64,000 nucleotides of DNA from Siphonodentalium dalli (Eukaryota > Mollusca > Scaphopoda > Gadilida > Siphonodentaliidae): assembly GCA_032622095.1 (NCBI GenBank), contig CP136061.1, positions 6,026,734 to 6,090,733 of the forward strand. Reading direction: 5' to 3'. The position numbers and the translations under genes are program-made. Position 1 is the stretch's first letter, and every line of letters begins with the position of its first letter. Below the pieces are notes generated by a model. That model did no database searches. It was not told where the DNA came from and saw only the letters and a list, made by a program, of their open reading frames with translations. This document shows, piece after piece, positions 1 to 14,040 of this stretch.

Positions 1-3000
1 GCTGGTGTAACTCAGGGTCTCACACAGGTGTGATTTATAGTGATTTGTACGATCAGGTGGGTGCTAGTGGCTAGTATGACAGGACATTCTGCTGGTGTAA
101 CTCAGGGTCTCACACAGGTGTGATTTATAGTGATTTGTACGATCAGGTGGGTGCTAGTGGCTAGTATGACAGGACATTCTGCTGGTGTAACTCAGGGTCT
201 CACACAGGTGTGATTAATAGTGATTTGTACGATCAGGTGGGTGCTAGTGGCTAGTATGACAGGACATTCTGCTGGTGTAACTCAGGGTCTCACACAGGTG
301 TGATTAATAGTGATGTGTACGATCAGGTGGGTGCTAGTGGCTAGTATGACAGGACATTCTGCTGGTGTAGCACAGGGTCTCACACAGGTGTGATTAATAG
401 TGATTTGTACGATCAGGTGGGTGCTAGTGGCTAGTATAACAGGACATTCTGCTGGTGTAACTCAGGGTCTCACCCAGGTGTGATTTATAGTGATTTGTAC
501 GATCAGGTGGGTGCTAGTGGCTAGTATGACAGGACATTCTGCTGGTGTAGCACAGGGTCTCACACAGGTGTGATTTATAGTGATTTGTACGATCAGGTGG
601 GTGCTAGTGGCTAGTATGACAGGACATTCTGCTGGTGTAGCACAGGGTCTCACACAGGTGTGATTTATTGTGATTTGTACGATCAGGTGGGTGCTAGTGG
701 CTAGTATGACAGGACATTCTGCTGGTGTAGCACAGGGTCTCACCCAGGTGTGATTTATTGTGATTTGTACGATCAGGTGGGTGCTAGTGGCTAGTATGAC
801 AGGACATTCTGCTGGTGTAGCACAGGGTCTCACCCAGGTGTGATTAATAGTGATTTGTACGATCAGGTGGGTGCTAGTGGCTAGTATGACAGGACATTCT
901 GCTGGTGTAGCACAGGGTCTCACCCAGGTGTGATTAATAGTGATTTGTACGATCAGGTGGGTGCTAGTGGCTAGTATGACAGGACATTCTGCTGGTGTAA
1001 CTCAGGGTCTCACCCAGGTGTGATTAATAGTGATGTGTACGATCAGGTGGGTGCTAGTGGCTAGTATGACAGGACATTCTGCTGGTGTAACTCAGGGTCT
1101 CACACAGGTGTGATTTATAGTGATTTGTACGATCAGGTGGGTGCTAGTGGCTAGTATGACAGGACATTCTGCTGGTGTAGCACAGGGTCTCACACAGGTG
1201 TGATTTATAGTGATTTGTACGATCAGGTGGGTGCTAGTGGCTAGTATGACAGGACATTCTGCTGGTGTAGCACAGGGTCTCACCCAGGTGTGATTTATAG
1301 TGATTTGTACGATCAGGTGGGTGCTAGTGGCTAGTATGACAGGACATTCTGCTGGTGTAGCACAGGGTCTCACACAGGTGTGATTAATAGTGATTTGTAC
1401 GATCAGGTGGGTGCTAGTGGCTAGTATGACAGGACATTCTGCTGGTGTAGCACAGGGTCTCACCCAGGTGTGATTAATAGTGATTTGTACGATCAGGTGG
1501 GTGCTAGTGGCTAGTATGACAGGACATTCTGCTGGTGTAGCACAGGGTCTCACACAGGTGTGATTAATAGTGATTTGTACGATCAGGTGGGTGCTAGTGG
1601 CTAGTATGACAGGACATTCTGCTGGTGTAACTCAGGGTCTCACCCAGGTGTGATTAATAGTGATTTGTACGATCAGGTGGGTGCTAGTGGCTAGTATGAC
1701 AGGACATTCTGCTGGTGTAACTCAGGGTCTCACACAGGTGTGATTTATTGTGATTTGTACGATCAGGTGGGTGCTAGTGGCTAGTATGACAGGACATTCT
1801 GCTGGTGTAACTCAGGGTCTCACACAGGTGTGATTTATAGTGATTTGTACGATCAGGTGGGTGCTAGTGGCTAGTATGACAGGACATTCTGCTGGTGTAA
1901 CTCAGGGTCTCACACAGGTGTGATTAATAGTGATTTGTACGATCAGGTGGGTGCTAGTGGCTAGTATGACAGGACATTCTGCTGATGTAACTCAGGGTCT
2001 CACACAGGTGTGATTAATAGTGATTTGTACGATCAGGTGGGTGCTAGTGGCTAGTATGACAGGACATTCTGCTGGTGTAACTCAGGGTCTCACCCAGGTG
2101 TGATTAATAGTGATTTGTACGATCAGGTGGGTGCTAGTGGCTAGTATGACAGGACATTCTGCTGATGTAACTCAGGGTCTCACACAGGTGTGATTAATAG
2201 TGATTTGTACGATCAGGTGGGTGCTAGTGGCTAGTATGACAGGACATTCTGCTGGTGTAACTCAGGGTCTCACCCAGGTGTGATTAATAGTGATTTGTAC
2301 GATCAGGTGGGTGCTAGTGGCTAGTATGACAGGACATTCTGCTGGTGTAACACAGGGTCTCACACAGGTGTGATTAATAGTGATTTGTACGATCAGGTGG
2401 GTGCTAGTGGCTAGTATGATAGGACATTCTGCTGGTGTAACTCAGGGTCTCACACAGGTGTGATTAATAGTGATTTGTACGATCAGGTGGGTGCTAGTGG
2501 CTAGTATGACAGGACATTCTGCTGGTGTAACTCAGGGTCTCACACAGGTGTGATTAATAGTGATTTGTACGATCAGGTGGGTGCTAGTGGCTAGTATGAC
2601 AGGACATTCTGCTGATGTAACTCAGGGTCTCACACAGGTGTGATTAATAGTGATTTGTACGATCAGGTGGGTGCTAGTGGCTAGTATGACAGGACATTCT
2701 GCTGGTGTAGCACAGGGTCTCACACAGGTGTGATTAATAGTGATTTGTACGATCAGGTGGGTGCTAGTGGCTAGTATGACAGGACATTCTGCTGGTGTAG
2801 CACAGGGTCTCACCCAGGTGTGATTTATAGTGATTTGTACGATCAGGTGGGTGCTAGTGGCTAGTATGACAGGACATTCTGCTGGTGTAACTCAGGGTCT
2901 CACACAGGTGTGATTAATAGTGATTTGTACGATCAGGTGGGTGCTAGTGGCTAGTATGACAGGACATTCTGCTGGTGTAACTCAGGGTCTCACCCAGGTG

Positions 3001-3510
3001 TGATTAATAGTGATTTGTACGATCAGGTGGGTGCTAGTGGCTAGTATGACAGGACATTCTGCTGGTGTAACTCTGGGTCTCACACAGGTGTGATTAATAG
3101 TGATTTGTACGATCAGGTGGGTGCTAGTGGCTAGTATGACAGGACATTCTGCAGGTATAACACAGGGTCTCACCCAGGTGTGATTAATAGTGATGTGTAC
3201 GATCAGGTGGGTGCTAGTGGCTAGTATGACAGGACATTCTGCTGATGTAACTCAGGGTCTCACCCAGGTGTGATTAATAGTGATTTGTACGATCAGGTGG
3301 GTGCTAGTGGCTAGTATGACAGGACATTCTGCTGGTGTAACTCAGGGTCTCACACAGGTGTGATTAATAGTGATTTGTATGATCAGGTGGGTGCTAGTGG
3401 CTAGTATGACAGGACATTCTGCTGGTGTAACTCAGGGTCTCACCCAGGTGTGATTAATAGTGATTTGTACGATCAGGTGGGTGCTAGTGGCTAGTATGAC
3501 AGGACATTCT

Positions 3511-6500
3511 GCTGATGTAACTCAGGGTCTCACACAGGTGTGATTAATAGTGATTTGTACGATCAGGTGGGTGCTAGTGGCTAGTATGACAGGACATTCT
3601 GCTGGTGTAGCACAGGGTCTCACCCAGGTGTGATTAATAGTGATTTGTACGATCAGGTGGGTGCTAGCGGCTAGTATGACAGGACATTCTGCTGATGTAA
3701 CTCAGGGTCTCACACAGGTGTGATTTATAGTGATTTGTACGATCAGGTGGGTGCTAGTGGCTAGTATGACAGGACATTCTGCTGGTGTAGCACAGGGTCT
3801 CACCCAGGTGTGATTTATAGTGATTTGTACGATCAGGTGGGTGCTAGTGGCTAGTATGACAGGACATTCTGCTGGTGTAACACAGGGTCTCACCCAGGTG
3901 TGATTAATAGTGATTTGTACGATCAGGTGGGTGCTAGTGGCTAGTATGACAGGACATTCTGCTGGTGTAGCACAGGGTCTCACCCAGGTGTGATTTATAG
4001 TGATTTGTACGATCAGGTGGGTGCTAGTGGCTAGTATGACAGGACATTCTGCTGGTGTAGCACAGGGTCTCACCCAGGTGTGATTAATAGTGATTTGTAC
4101 GATCAGGTGGGTGCTAGCGGCTAGTGTGACAGGACATTCTGCTGATGTAACTCAGGGTCTCACACAGGTGTGATTTATAGTGATTTGTACGATCAGGTGG
4201 GTGCTAGTGGCTAGTATGACAGGACATTCTGCTGGGGTAGCACAGGGTCTCACCCAGGTGTGATTAATAGTGATTTGTACGATCAGGTGGGTGCTAGTGG
4301 CTAGTATGACAGGACATTCTGCTGGTGTAACTCAGGGTCTCACCCAGGTGTGATTTATAGTGATTTGTACGATCAGGTGGGTGCTAGTGGCTAGTATGAC
4401 AGGACATTCTGCTGGTGTAACTCAGGGTCTCACCCAGGTGTGATTTATAGTGATTTGTACGATCAGGTGGGTGCTAGTGGCTTGTATGACAGGACATTCT
4501 GCTGATGTAACTCAGGGTCTCACACAGGTGTGATTTATAGTGATTTGTACGATCAGGTGGGTGCTAGTGGCTAGTATGACAGGACATTCTGCTGGTGTAA
4601 CTCAGGGTCTCACACAGGTGTGATTAATAGTGATTTGTACGATCAGGTGGGTGCTAGTGGCTAGTATGACATTCTGCTGGTATAACTCAGGGTCTCACAC
4701 AGGTGTGATTTATAGTGATTTGTACGATCAGGTGGGTGCTAGTGGCTAGTATGACAGGACATTCTGCTGGTGTAGCACAGGGTCTCACACAGGTGTGATT
4801 AATAGTGATTTGTACGATCAGGTGGGTGCTAGTGGCTAGTATGACAGGACATTCTGCTGGTGTAACTCAGGGTCTCACCCAGGTGTGATTAATAGTGATT
4901 TGTACGATCAGGTGGGTGCTAGTTGCTAGTATGACAGGACATTCTGCTGATGTAACTCAGGGTCTCACACAGGTGTGATTAATAGTGATTTGTACGATCA
5001 GGTGGGTGCTAGTGGCTAGTATGACAGGACATTCTGCTGGTGTAGCACAGGGTCTCACACAGGTGTGATTAATAGTGATTTGTACGATCAGGTGGGTGCT
5101 AGTGGCTAGTATGACAGGACATTCTGCTGGTGTAGCACAGGGTCTCACACAGGTGTGATTAATAGTGATTTGTACGATCAGGTGGGTGCTAGTGGCTAGT
5201 ATGACAGGACATTCTGCTGGTGTAACTCAGGGTCTCACACAGGTGTGATTTATAGTGATTTGTACGATCAGGTGGGTGCTAGTGGCTAGTATGACAGGAC
5301 ATTCTGCTGGTGTAACTCAGGGTCTCACAGGTGTGATTAATAGTGATTTGTACGATCAGGTGGGTGCTAGTGGCTAGTATGACAGGACATTCTGCTGGTG
5401 TAACTCAGGGTCTCACCCAGGTGTGATTTATTGTGATTTGTACGATCAGGTGGGTGCTAGTGGCTAGTATGACAGGACATTCTGCTGGTGTAGCTCAGGG
5501 TCTCACACAGGTGTGATTAATAGTGATGTGTACGATCAGGTGGGTGCTAGCGGCTAGTATGACAGGACATTCTGCTGGTGTAGCACAGGGTCTCACACAG
5601 GTGTGATTTATTGTGATTTGTACGATCAGGTGGGTGCTAGTGGCTAGTATGACAGGACATTCTGCTGGTGTAACTCAGGGTCTCACACAGGTGTGATTAA
5701 TAGTGATTTGTACGATCAGGTGGGTGCTAGTGGCTAGTATGACAGGACATTCTGCTGGTGTAACTCAGGGTCTCACCCAGGTGTGATTAATAGTGATTTG
5801 TACGATCAGGTGGGTGCTAGTGGCTAGTATGACAGGACATTCTGCTGGTGTAACTCAGGGTCTCACCCAGGTGTGATTAATAGTGATTTGTACGATCAGG
5901 TGGGTGCTAGTGGCTAGTATGACAGGACATTCTGCTGGTGTAACTCAGGGTCTCACCCAGGTGTGATTTATTGTGATTTGTACGATCAGGTGGGTGCTAG
6001 TGGCTAGTATGACAGGACATTCTGCTGGTGTAACTCAGGGTCTCACCCAGGTGTGATTTATTGTGATTTGTACGATCAGGTGGGTGCTAGTGGCTAGTAT
6101 GACAGGACATTCTGCTGGTGTAACTCAGGGTCTCACCCAGGTGTGATTTATTGTGATTTGTACGATCAGGTGGGTGCTAGTGGCTAGTATGACAGGACAT
6201 TCTGCTGGTGTAACTCAGGGTCTCACCCAGGTGTGATTTATTGTGATTTGTACGATCAGGTGGGTGCTAGTGGCTAGTATGACAGGACATTCTGCTGGTG
6301 TAACTCAGGGTCTCACACAGGTGTGATTAATAGTGATTTGTACGATCAGGTGGGTGCTAGTGGCTAGTATGACAGGACATTCTGCTGGTGTAACTCAGGG
6401 TCTCACACAGGTGTGATTAATAGTGATTTGTACGATCAGGTGGGTGCTAGTGGCTAGTATGACAGGACATTCTGCTGGTGTAGCACAGGGTCTCACACAG

Positions 6501-7138
6501 GTGTGATTAATAGTGATTTGTACGATCAGGTGGGTGCTAGTGGCTAGTATGACAGGACATTCTGCTGGTGTAACTCACGGTCTCACCCAGGTGTGATTAA
6601 TAGTGATTTGTACGATCAGGTGGGTGCTAGTGGCTAGTATGACAGGACATTCTGCTGGTGTAGCACAGGGTCTCACACAGGTGTGATTAATAGTGATTTG
6701 TACGATCAGGTGGGTGCTAGTGGCTAGTATGACAGGACATTCTGCTGGTGTAACTCAGGGTCTCACACAGGTGTGATTAATAGTGATTTGTACGATCAGG
6801 TGGGTGCTAGTGGCTAGTATGACAGGACATTCTGCTGGTGTAACTCAGGGTCTCACCCAGGTGTGATTAATAGTGATTTGTATGATCAGGTGGGTGCTAG
6901 TGGCTAGTATGACAGGACATTCTGCTGGTGTAACTCAGGGTCTCACACAGGTGTGATTAATAGTGATTTGTACGATCAGGTGGGTGCTAGTGGCTAGTAT
7001 GACAGGACATTCTGCTGGTATAACACAGGGTCTCACACAGGTGTGATTAATAGTGATTTGTACGATCAGGTGGGTGCTAGTGGCTAGTATGACAGGACAT
7101 TCTGCTGGTGTAACTCAGGGTCTCACACAGGTGTGATT
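3511..7138. repeat. Satellite block A (copy of block A' at 9808-13318)
   Basis: Within the satellite, rare unit variants recur in the same order about 6.30 kb apart. Examples are GCTAGCGG at about 3664 and 9958, CTTGTATGAC at 4481 and 10778, and the shortened TCTCACAGG at about 5324 and 11626. Late in the block the offset drops to about 6.21 kb because A' has one unit fewer. Block A has a private 5-bp deletion near 4670 that A' lacks, so A' keeps the older state at that site. This indicates a multi-kilobase segmental copy inside the array. Confidence 0.85.
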
Positions 7139-9807
7139 AATAGTGATTTGTACGATCAGGTGGGTGCTATAGTGGCTAGTATGACAGGACATTCTGCTGG
7201 TGTAACTCACGGTCTCACACAGGTGTGATTAATAGTGATTTGTACGATCAGGTGGGTGCTAGTGGCTAGTATGACAGGACATTCTGCTGGTGTAACTCAG
7301 GGTCTCACCCAGGTGTGATTTATTGTGATTTGTACGATCAGGTGGGTGCTAGTGGCTAGTATGACAGGACATTCTGCTGGTGTAACACAGGGTCTCACAC
7401 AGGTGTGATTAATAGTGATGTGTACGATCAGGTGGGTGCTAGTGGCTAGTATGACAGGACATTCTGCTGGTGTAACTCATGGTCTCACCCAGGTGTGATT
7501 AATAGTGATTTGTACGATCAGGTGGGTGCTAGTGGCTAGTATGACAGGACATTCTGCTGGTGTAACTCAGGGTCTCACACAGGTGTGATTAATAGTGATT
7601 TGTACGATCAGGTGGGTGCTAGTGGCTAGTATGACAGGACATTCTGCTGATGTAACTCAGGGTCTCACACAGGTGTGATTAATAGTGATTTGTACGATCA
7701 GGTGGGTGCTAGTGGCTAGTATGACAGGACATTCTGCTGGTGTAGCACAGGGTCTCACACAGGTGTGATTAATAGTGATTTGTACGATCAGGTGGGTGCT
7801 AGTGGCTAGTATGACAGGACATTCTGCTGGTGTAGCACAGGGTCTCACCCAGGTGTGATTTATTGTGATTTGTACGATCAGGTGGGTGCTAGTGGCTAGT
7901 ATGACAGGACATTCTGCTGGTGTAGCACAGGGTCTCACACAGGTGTGATTAATAGTGATTTGTACGATCAGGTGGGTGCTAGTGGCTAGTATGACAGGAC
8001 ATTCTGCTGGTGTAACTCAGGGTCTCACCCAGGTGTGATTTATAGTGATTTGTACGATCAGGTGGGTGCTAGTGGCTAGTATGACAGGACATTCTGCTGG
8101 TGTAACTCAGGGTCTCACACAGGTGTGATTAATAGTGATTTGTACGATCAGGTGGGTGCTAGTGGCTAGTATGACAGGACATTCTGCTGGTGTAACTCAG
8201 GGTCTCACCCAGGTGTGATTAATAGTGATTTGTACGATCAGGTGGGTGCTAGTGGCTAGTATGACAGGACATTCTGCTGGTGTAACTCGGGGTCTCACAC
8301 AGGTGTGATTAATAGTGATTTGTACGATCAGGTGGGTGCTAGTGGCTAGTATGACAGGACATTCTGCTGGTGTAACACAGGGTCTCACCCAGGTGTGATT
8401 AATAGTGATTTGTACGATCAGGTGGGTGCTAGTGGCTAGTATGACAGGACATTCTGCTGGTGTAACTCAGGGTCTCACACAGGTGTGATTAATAGTGATT
8501 TGTACGATCAGGTGGGTGCTATAGTGGCTAGTATGACAGGACATTCTGCTGGTGTAACTCACGGTCTCACACAGGTGTGATTAATAGTGATTTGTACGAT
8601 CAGGTGGGTGCTAGTGGCTAGTATGACAGGACATTCTGCTGGTGTAACTCAGGGTCTCACCCAGGTGTGATTTATTGTGATTTGTACGATCAGGTGGGTG
8701 CTAGTGGCTAGTATGACAGGACATTCTGCTGGTGTAACACAGGGTCTCACACAGGTGTGATTAATAGTGATGTGTACGATCAGGTGGGTGCTAGTGGCTA
8801 GTATGACAGGACATTCTGCTGGTGTAACTCATGGTCTCACCCAGGTGTGATTAATAGTGATTTGTACGATCAGGTGGGTGCTAGTGGCTAGTATGACAGG
8901 ACATTCTGCTGGTGTAACTCAGGGTCTCACACAGGTGTGATTAATAGTGATTTGTACGATCAGGTGGGTGCTAGTGGCTAGTATGACAGGACATTCTGCT
9001 GATGTAACTCAGGGTCTCACACAGGTGTGATTAATAGTGATTTGTACGATCAGGTGGGTGCTAGTGGCTAGTATGACAGGACATTCTGCTGGTGTAGCAC
9101 AGGGTCTCACACAGGTGTGATTAATAGTGATTTGTACGATCAGGTGGGTGCTAGTGGCTAGTATGACAGGACATTCTGCTGGTGTAGCACAGGGTCTCAC
9201 CCAGGTGTGATTTATTGTGATTTGTACGATCAGGTGGGTGCTAGTGGCTAGTATGACAGGACATTCTGCTGGTGTAGCACAGGGTCTCACACAGGTGTGA
9301 TTAATAGTGATTTGTACGATCAGGTGGGTGCTAGTGGCTAGTATGACAGGACATTCTGCTGGTGTAACTCAGGGTCTCACCCAGGTGTGATTTATAGTGA
9401 TTTGTACGATCAGGTGGGTGCTAGTGGCTAGTATGACAGGACATTCTGCTGGTGTAACTCAGGGTCTCACACAGGTGTGATTAATAGTGATTTGTACGAT
9501 CAGGTGGGTGCTAGTGGCTAGTATGACAGGACATTCTGCTGGTGTAACTCAGGGTCTCACCCAGGTGTGATTAATAGTGATTTGTACGATCAGGTGGGTG
9601 CTAGTGGCTAGTATGACAGGACATTCTGCTGGTGTAACTCGGGGTCTCACACAGGTGTGATTAATAGTGATTTGTACGATCAGGTGGGTGCTAGTGGCTA
9701 GTATGACAGGACATTCTGCTGGTGTAACACAGGGTCTCACCCAGGTGTGATTAATAGTGATTTGTACGATCAGGTGGGTGCTAGTGGCTAGTATGACAGG
9801 ACATTCT
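7139..9807. repeat. Satellite blocks B and B', 1352-bp tandem duplication
   Basis: A 2-bp insertion giving GTGCTATAGTGG occurs at about 7166 and 8518, exactly 1352 bp apart (15 units plus 2 bp). The same offset links the rare variants ACTCACGG (about 7205 and 8557), ACTCATGG (about 7475 and 8827) and ACTCGGGG (about 8285 and 9637). B and B' are therefore a recent tandem copy lying between blocks A and A'. Confidence 0.85.
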
Positions 9808-12800
9808 GCTGATGTAACTCAGGGTCTCACACAGGTGTGATTAATAGTGATTTGTACGATCAGGTGGGTGCTAGTGGCTAGTATGACAGGACATTCTGCT
9901 GGTGTAGCACAGGGTCTCACCCAGGTGTGATTAATAGTGATTTGTACGATCAGGTGGGTGCTAGCGGCTAGTATGACAGGACATTCTGCTGATGTAACTC
10001 AGGGTCTCACACAGGTGTGATTTATAGTGATTTGTACGATCAGGTGGGTGCTAGTGGCTAGTATGACAGGACATTCTGCTGGTGTAGCACAGGGTCTCAC
10101 CCAGGTGTGATTTATAGTGATTTGTACGATCAGGTGGGTGCTAGTGGCTAGTATGACAGGACATTCTGCTGGTGTAACACAGGGTCTCACCCAGGTGTGA
10201 TTAATAGTGATTTGTACGATCAGGTGGGTGCTAGTGGCTAGTATGACAGGACATTCTGCTGGTGTAGCACAGGGTCTCACCCAGGTGTGATTTATAGTGA
10301 TTTGTACGATCAGGTGGGTGCTAGTGGCTAGTATGACAGGACATTCTGCTGGTGTAGCACAGGGTCTCACCCAGGTGTGATTAATAGTGATTTGTACGAT
10401 CAGGTGGGTGCTAGCGGCTAGTATGACAGGACATTCTGCTGATGTAACTCAGGGTCTCACACAGGTGTGATTTATAGTGATTTGTACGATCAGGTGGGTG
10501 CTAGTGGCTAGTATGACAGGACATTCTGCTGGTGTAGCACAGGGTCTCACCCAGGTGTGATTAATAGTGATTTGTACGATCAGGTGGGTGCTAGTGGCTA
10601 GTATGACAGGACATTCTGCTGGTGTAACTCAGGGTCTCACCCAGGTGTGATTTATAGTGATTTGTACGATCAGGTGGGTGCTAGTGGCTAGTATGACAGG
10701 ACATTCTGCTGGTGTAACTCAGGGTCTCACCCAGGTGTGATTTATAGTGATTTGTACGATCAGGTGGGTGCTAGTGGCTTGTATGACAGGACATTCTGCT
10801 GATGTAACTCAGGGTCTCACACAGGTGTGATTTATAGTGATTTGTACGATCAGGTGGGTGCTAGTGGCTAGTATGACAGGACATTCTGCTGGTGTAACTC
10901 AGGGTCTCACACAGGTGTGATTAATAGTGATTTGTACGATCAGGTGGGTGCTAGTGGCTAGTATGACAGGACATTCTGCTGGTATAACTCAGGGTCTCAC
11001 ACAGGTGTGATTTATAGTGATTTGTACGATCAGGTGGGTGCTAGTGGCTAGTATGACAGGACATTCTGCTGGTGTAGCACAGGGTCTCACACAGGTGTGA
11101 TTAATAGTGATTTGTACGATCAGGTGGGTGCTAGTGGCTAGTATGACAGGACATTCTGCTGGTGTAACTCAGGGTCTCACCCAGGTGTGATTAATAGTGA
11201 TTTGTACGATCAGGTGGGTGCTAGTGGCTAGTATGACAGGACATTCTGCTGATGTAACTCAGGGTCTCACACAGGTGTGATTAATAGTGATTTGTACGAT
11301 CAGGTGGGTGCTAGTGGCTAGTATGACAGGACATTCTGCTGGTGTAGCACAGGGTCTCACACAGGTGTGATTAATAGTGATTTGTACGATCAGGTGGGTG
11401 CTAGTGGCTAGTATGACAGGACATTCTGCTGGTGTAGCACAGGGTCTCACACAGGTGTGATTAATAGTGATTTGTACGATCAGGTGGGTGCTAGTGGCTA
11501 GTATGACAGGACATTCTGCTGGTGTAACTCAGGGTCTCACACAGGTGTGATTTATAGTGATTTGTACGATCAGGTGGGTGCTAGTGGCTAGTATGACAGG
11601 ACATTCTGCTGGTGTAACTCAGGGTCTCACAGGTGTGATTAATAGTGATTTGTACGATCAGGTGGGTGCTAGTGGCTAGTATGACAGGACATTCTGCTGG
11701 TGTAACTCAGGGTCTCACCCAGGTGTGATTTATTGTGATTTGTACGATCAGGTGGGTGCTAGTGGCTAGTATGACAGGACATTCTGCTGGTGTAGCTCAG
11801 GGTCTCACACAGGTGTGATTAATAGTGATGTGTACGATCAGGTGGGTGCTAGCGGCTAGTATGACAGGACATTCTGCTGGTGTAGCACAGGGTCTCACAC
11901 AGGTGTGATTTATTGTGATTTGTACGATCAGGTGGGTGCTAGTGGCTAGTATGACAGGACATTCTGCTGGTGTAACTCAGGGTCTCACACAGGTGTGATT
12001 AATAGTGATTTGTACGATCAGGTGGGTGCTAGTGGCTAGTATGACAGGACATTCTGCTGGTGTAACTCAGGGTCTCACCCAGGTGTGATTAATAGTGATT
12101 TGTACGATCAGGTGGGTGCTAGTGGCTAGTATGACAGGACATTCTGCTGGTGTAACTCAGGGTCTCACCCAGGTGTGATTTATTGTGATTTGTACGATCA
12201 GGTGGGTGCTAGTGGCTAGTATGACAGGACATTCTGCTGGTGTAACTCAGGGTCTCACCCAGGTGTGATTTATTGTGATTTGTACGATCAGGTGGGTGCT
12301 AGTGGCTAGTATGACAGGACATTCTGCTGGTGTAACTCAGGGTCTCACCCAGGTGTGATTTATTGTGATTTGTACGATCAGGTGGGTGCTAGTGGCTAGT
12401 ATGACAGGACATTCTGCTGGTGTAACTCAGGGTCTCACCCAGGTGTGATTTATTGTGATTTGTACGATCAGGTGGGTGCTAGTGGCTAGTATGACAGGAC
12501 ATTCTGCTGGTGTAACTCAGGGTCTCACACAGGTGTGATTAATAGTGATTTGTACGATCAGGTGGGTGCTAGTGGCTAGTATGACAGGACATTCTGCTGG
12601 TGTAACTCAGGGTCTCACACAGGTGTGATTAATAGTGATTTGTACGATCAGGTGGGTGCTAGTGGCTAGTATGACAGGACATTCTGCTGGTGTAGCACAG
12701 GGTCTCACACAGGTGTGATTAATAGTGATTTGTACGATCAGGTGGGTGCTAGTGGCTAGTATGACAGGACATTCTGCTGGTGTAACTCACGGTCTCACCC

Positions 12801-13318
12801 AGGTGTGATTAATAGTGATTTGTACGATCAGGTGGGTGCTAGTGGCTAGTATGACAGGACATTCTGCTGGTGTAGCACAGGGTCTCACACAGGTGTGATT
12901 AATAGTGATTTGTACGATCAGGTGGGTGCTAGTGGCTAGTATGACAGGACATTCTGCTGGTGTAACTCAGGGTCTCACACAGGTGTGATTAATAGTGATT
13001 TGTACGATCAGGTGGGTGCTAGTGGCTAGTATGACAGGACATTCTGCTGGTGTAACTCAGGGTCTCACCCAGGTGTGATTAATAGTGATTTGTATGATCA
13101 GGTGGGTGCTAGTGGCTAGTATGACAGGACATTCTGCTGGTGTAACTCAGGGTCTCACACAGGTGTGATTAATAGTGATTTGTACGATCAGGTGGGTGCT
13201 AGTGGCTAGTATGACAGGACATTCTGCTGGTATAACACAGGGTCTCACACAGGTGTGATTAATAGTGATTTGTACGATCAGGTGGGTGCTAGTGGCTAGT
13301 ATGACAGGACATTCTGCT

Positions 13319-14040
13319 GGTGTAACTCAGGGTCTCACACAGGTGTGATTTATAGTGATTTGTACGATCAGGTGGGTGCTAGTGGCTAGTATGACAGGAC
13401 ATTCTGCTGGTGTAGCACAGGGTCTCACCCAGGTGTGATTAATAGTGATTTGTACGATCAGGTGGGTGCTAGTGGCTAGTATGACAGGACATTCTGCTGG
13501 TATAACACAGGGTCTCACACAGGTGTGATTAATAGTGATTTGTACGATCAGGTGGGTGCTAGTGGCTAGTATGACAGGACATTCTGCTGGTGTAGCACAG
13601 GGTCTCACCCAGGTGTGATTAATAGTGATTTGTACGATCAGGTGGGTGCTAGTGGCTAGTATGACAGGACATTCTGCTGGTATAACACAGGGTCTCACCC
13701 AGGTGTGATTAATAGTGATTTGTACGATCAGGTGGGTGCTAGTGGCTAGTATGACAGGACATTCTGCTGGTGTAGCACAGGGTCTCACCCAGGTGTGATT
13801 AATAGTGATTTGTACGATCAGGTGGGTGCTAGTGGCTAGTATGACAGGACATTCTGCTGGTATAACACAGGGTCTCACCCAGGTGTGATTAATAGTGATT
13901 TGTACGATCAGGTGGGTGCTAGTGGCTAGTATGACAGGACATTCTGCTGGTATAACACAGGGTCTCACACAGGTGTGATTAATAGTGATTTGTACGATCA
14001 GGTGGGTGCTAGTGGCTAGTATGACAGGACATTCTGCTGG
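13319..14040. repeat. Local two-unit (180-bp) higher-order repeat at satellite end
   Basis: Units with TGTAGCACAG alternate with units with TATAACACAG (13411, 13501, 13591, 13681, 13771, 13861), giving a dimeric 180-bp pattern not seen elsewhere in the array. All of these units lack the TGA found in the common variant. That explains why the longest minus-strand open frame (13327-13968, 213 codons) lies here. Confidence 0.75.

Noticed and set aside
462-13968. Minus-strand open frames of 63-213 codons with a 30-residue repeat, as a repetitive protein gene
   Set aside because: They follow exactly from a 90-bp satellite with unit length divisible by three. Frames open and close only with the TGA/TGT variant, and there is no start context, splice site or non-repeat coding.
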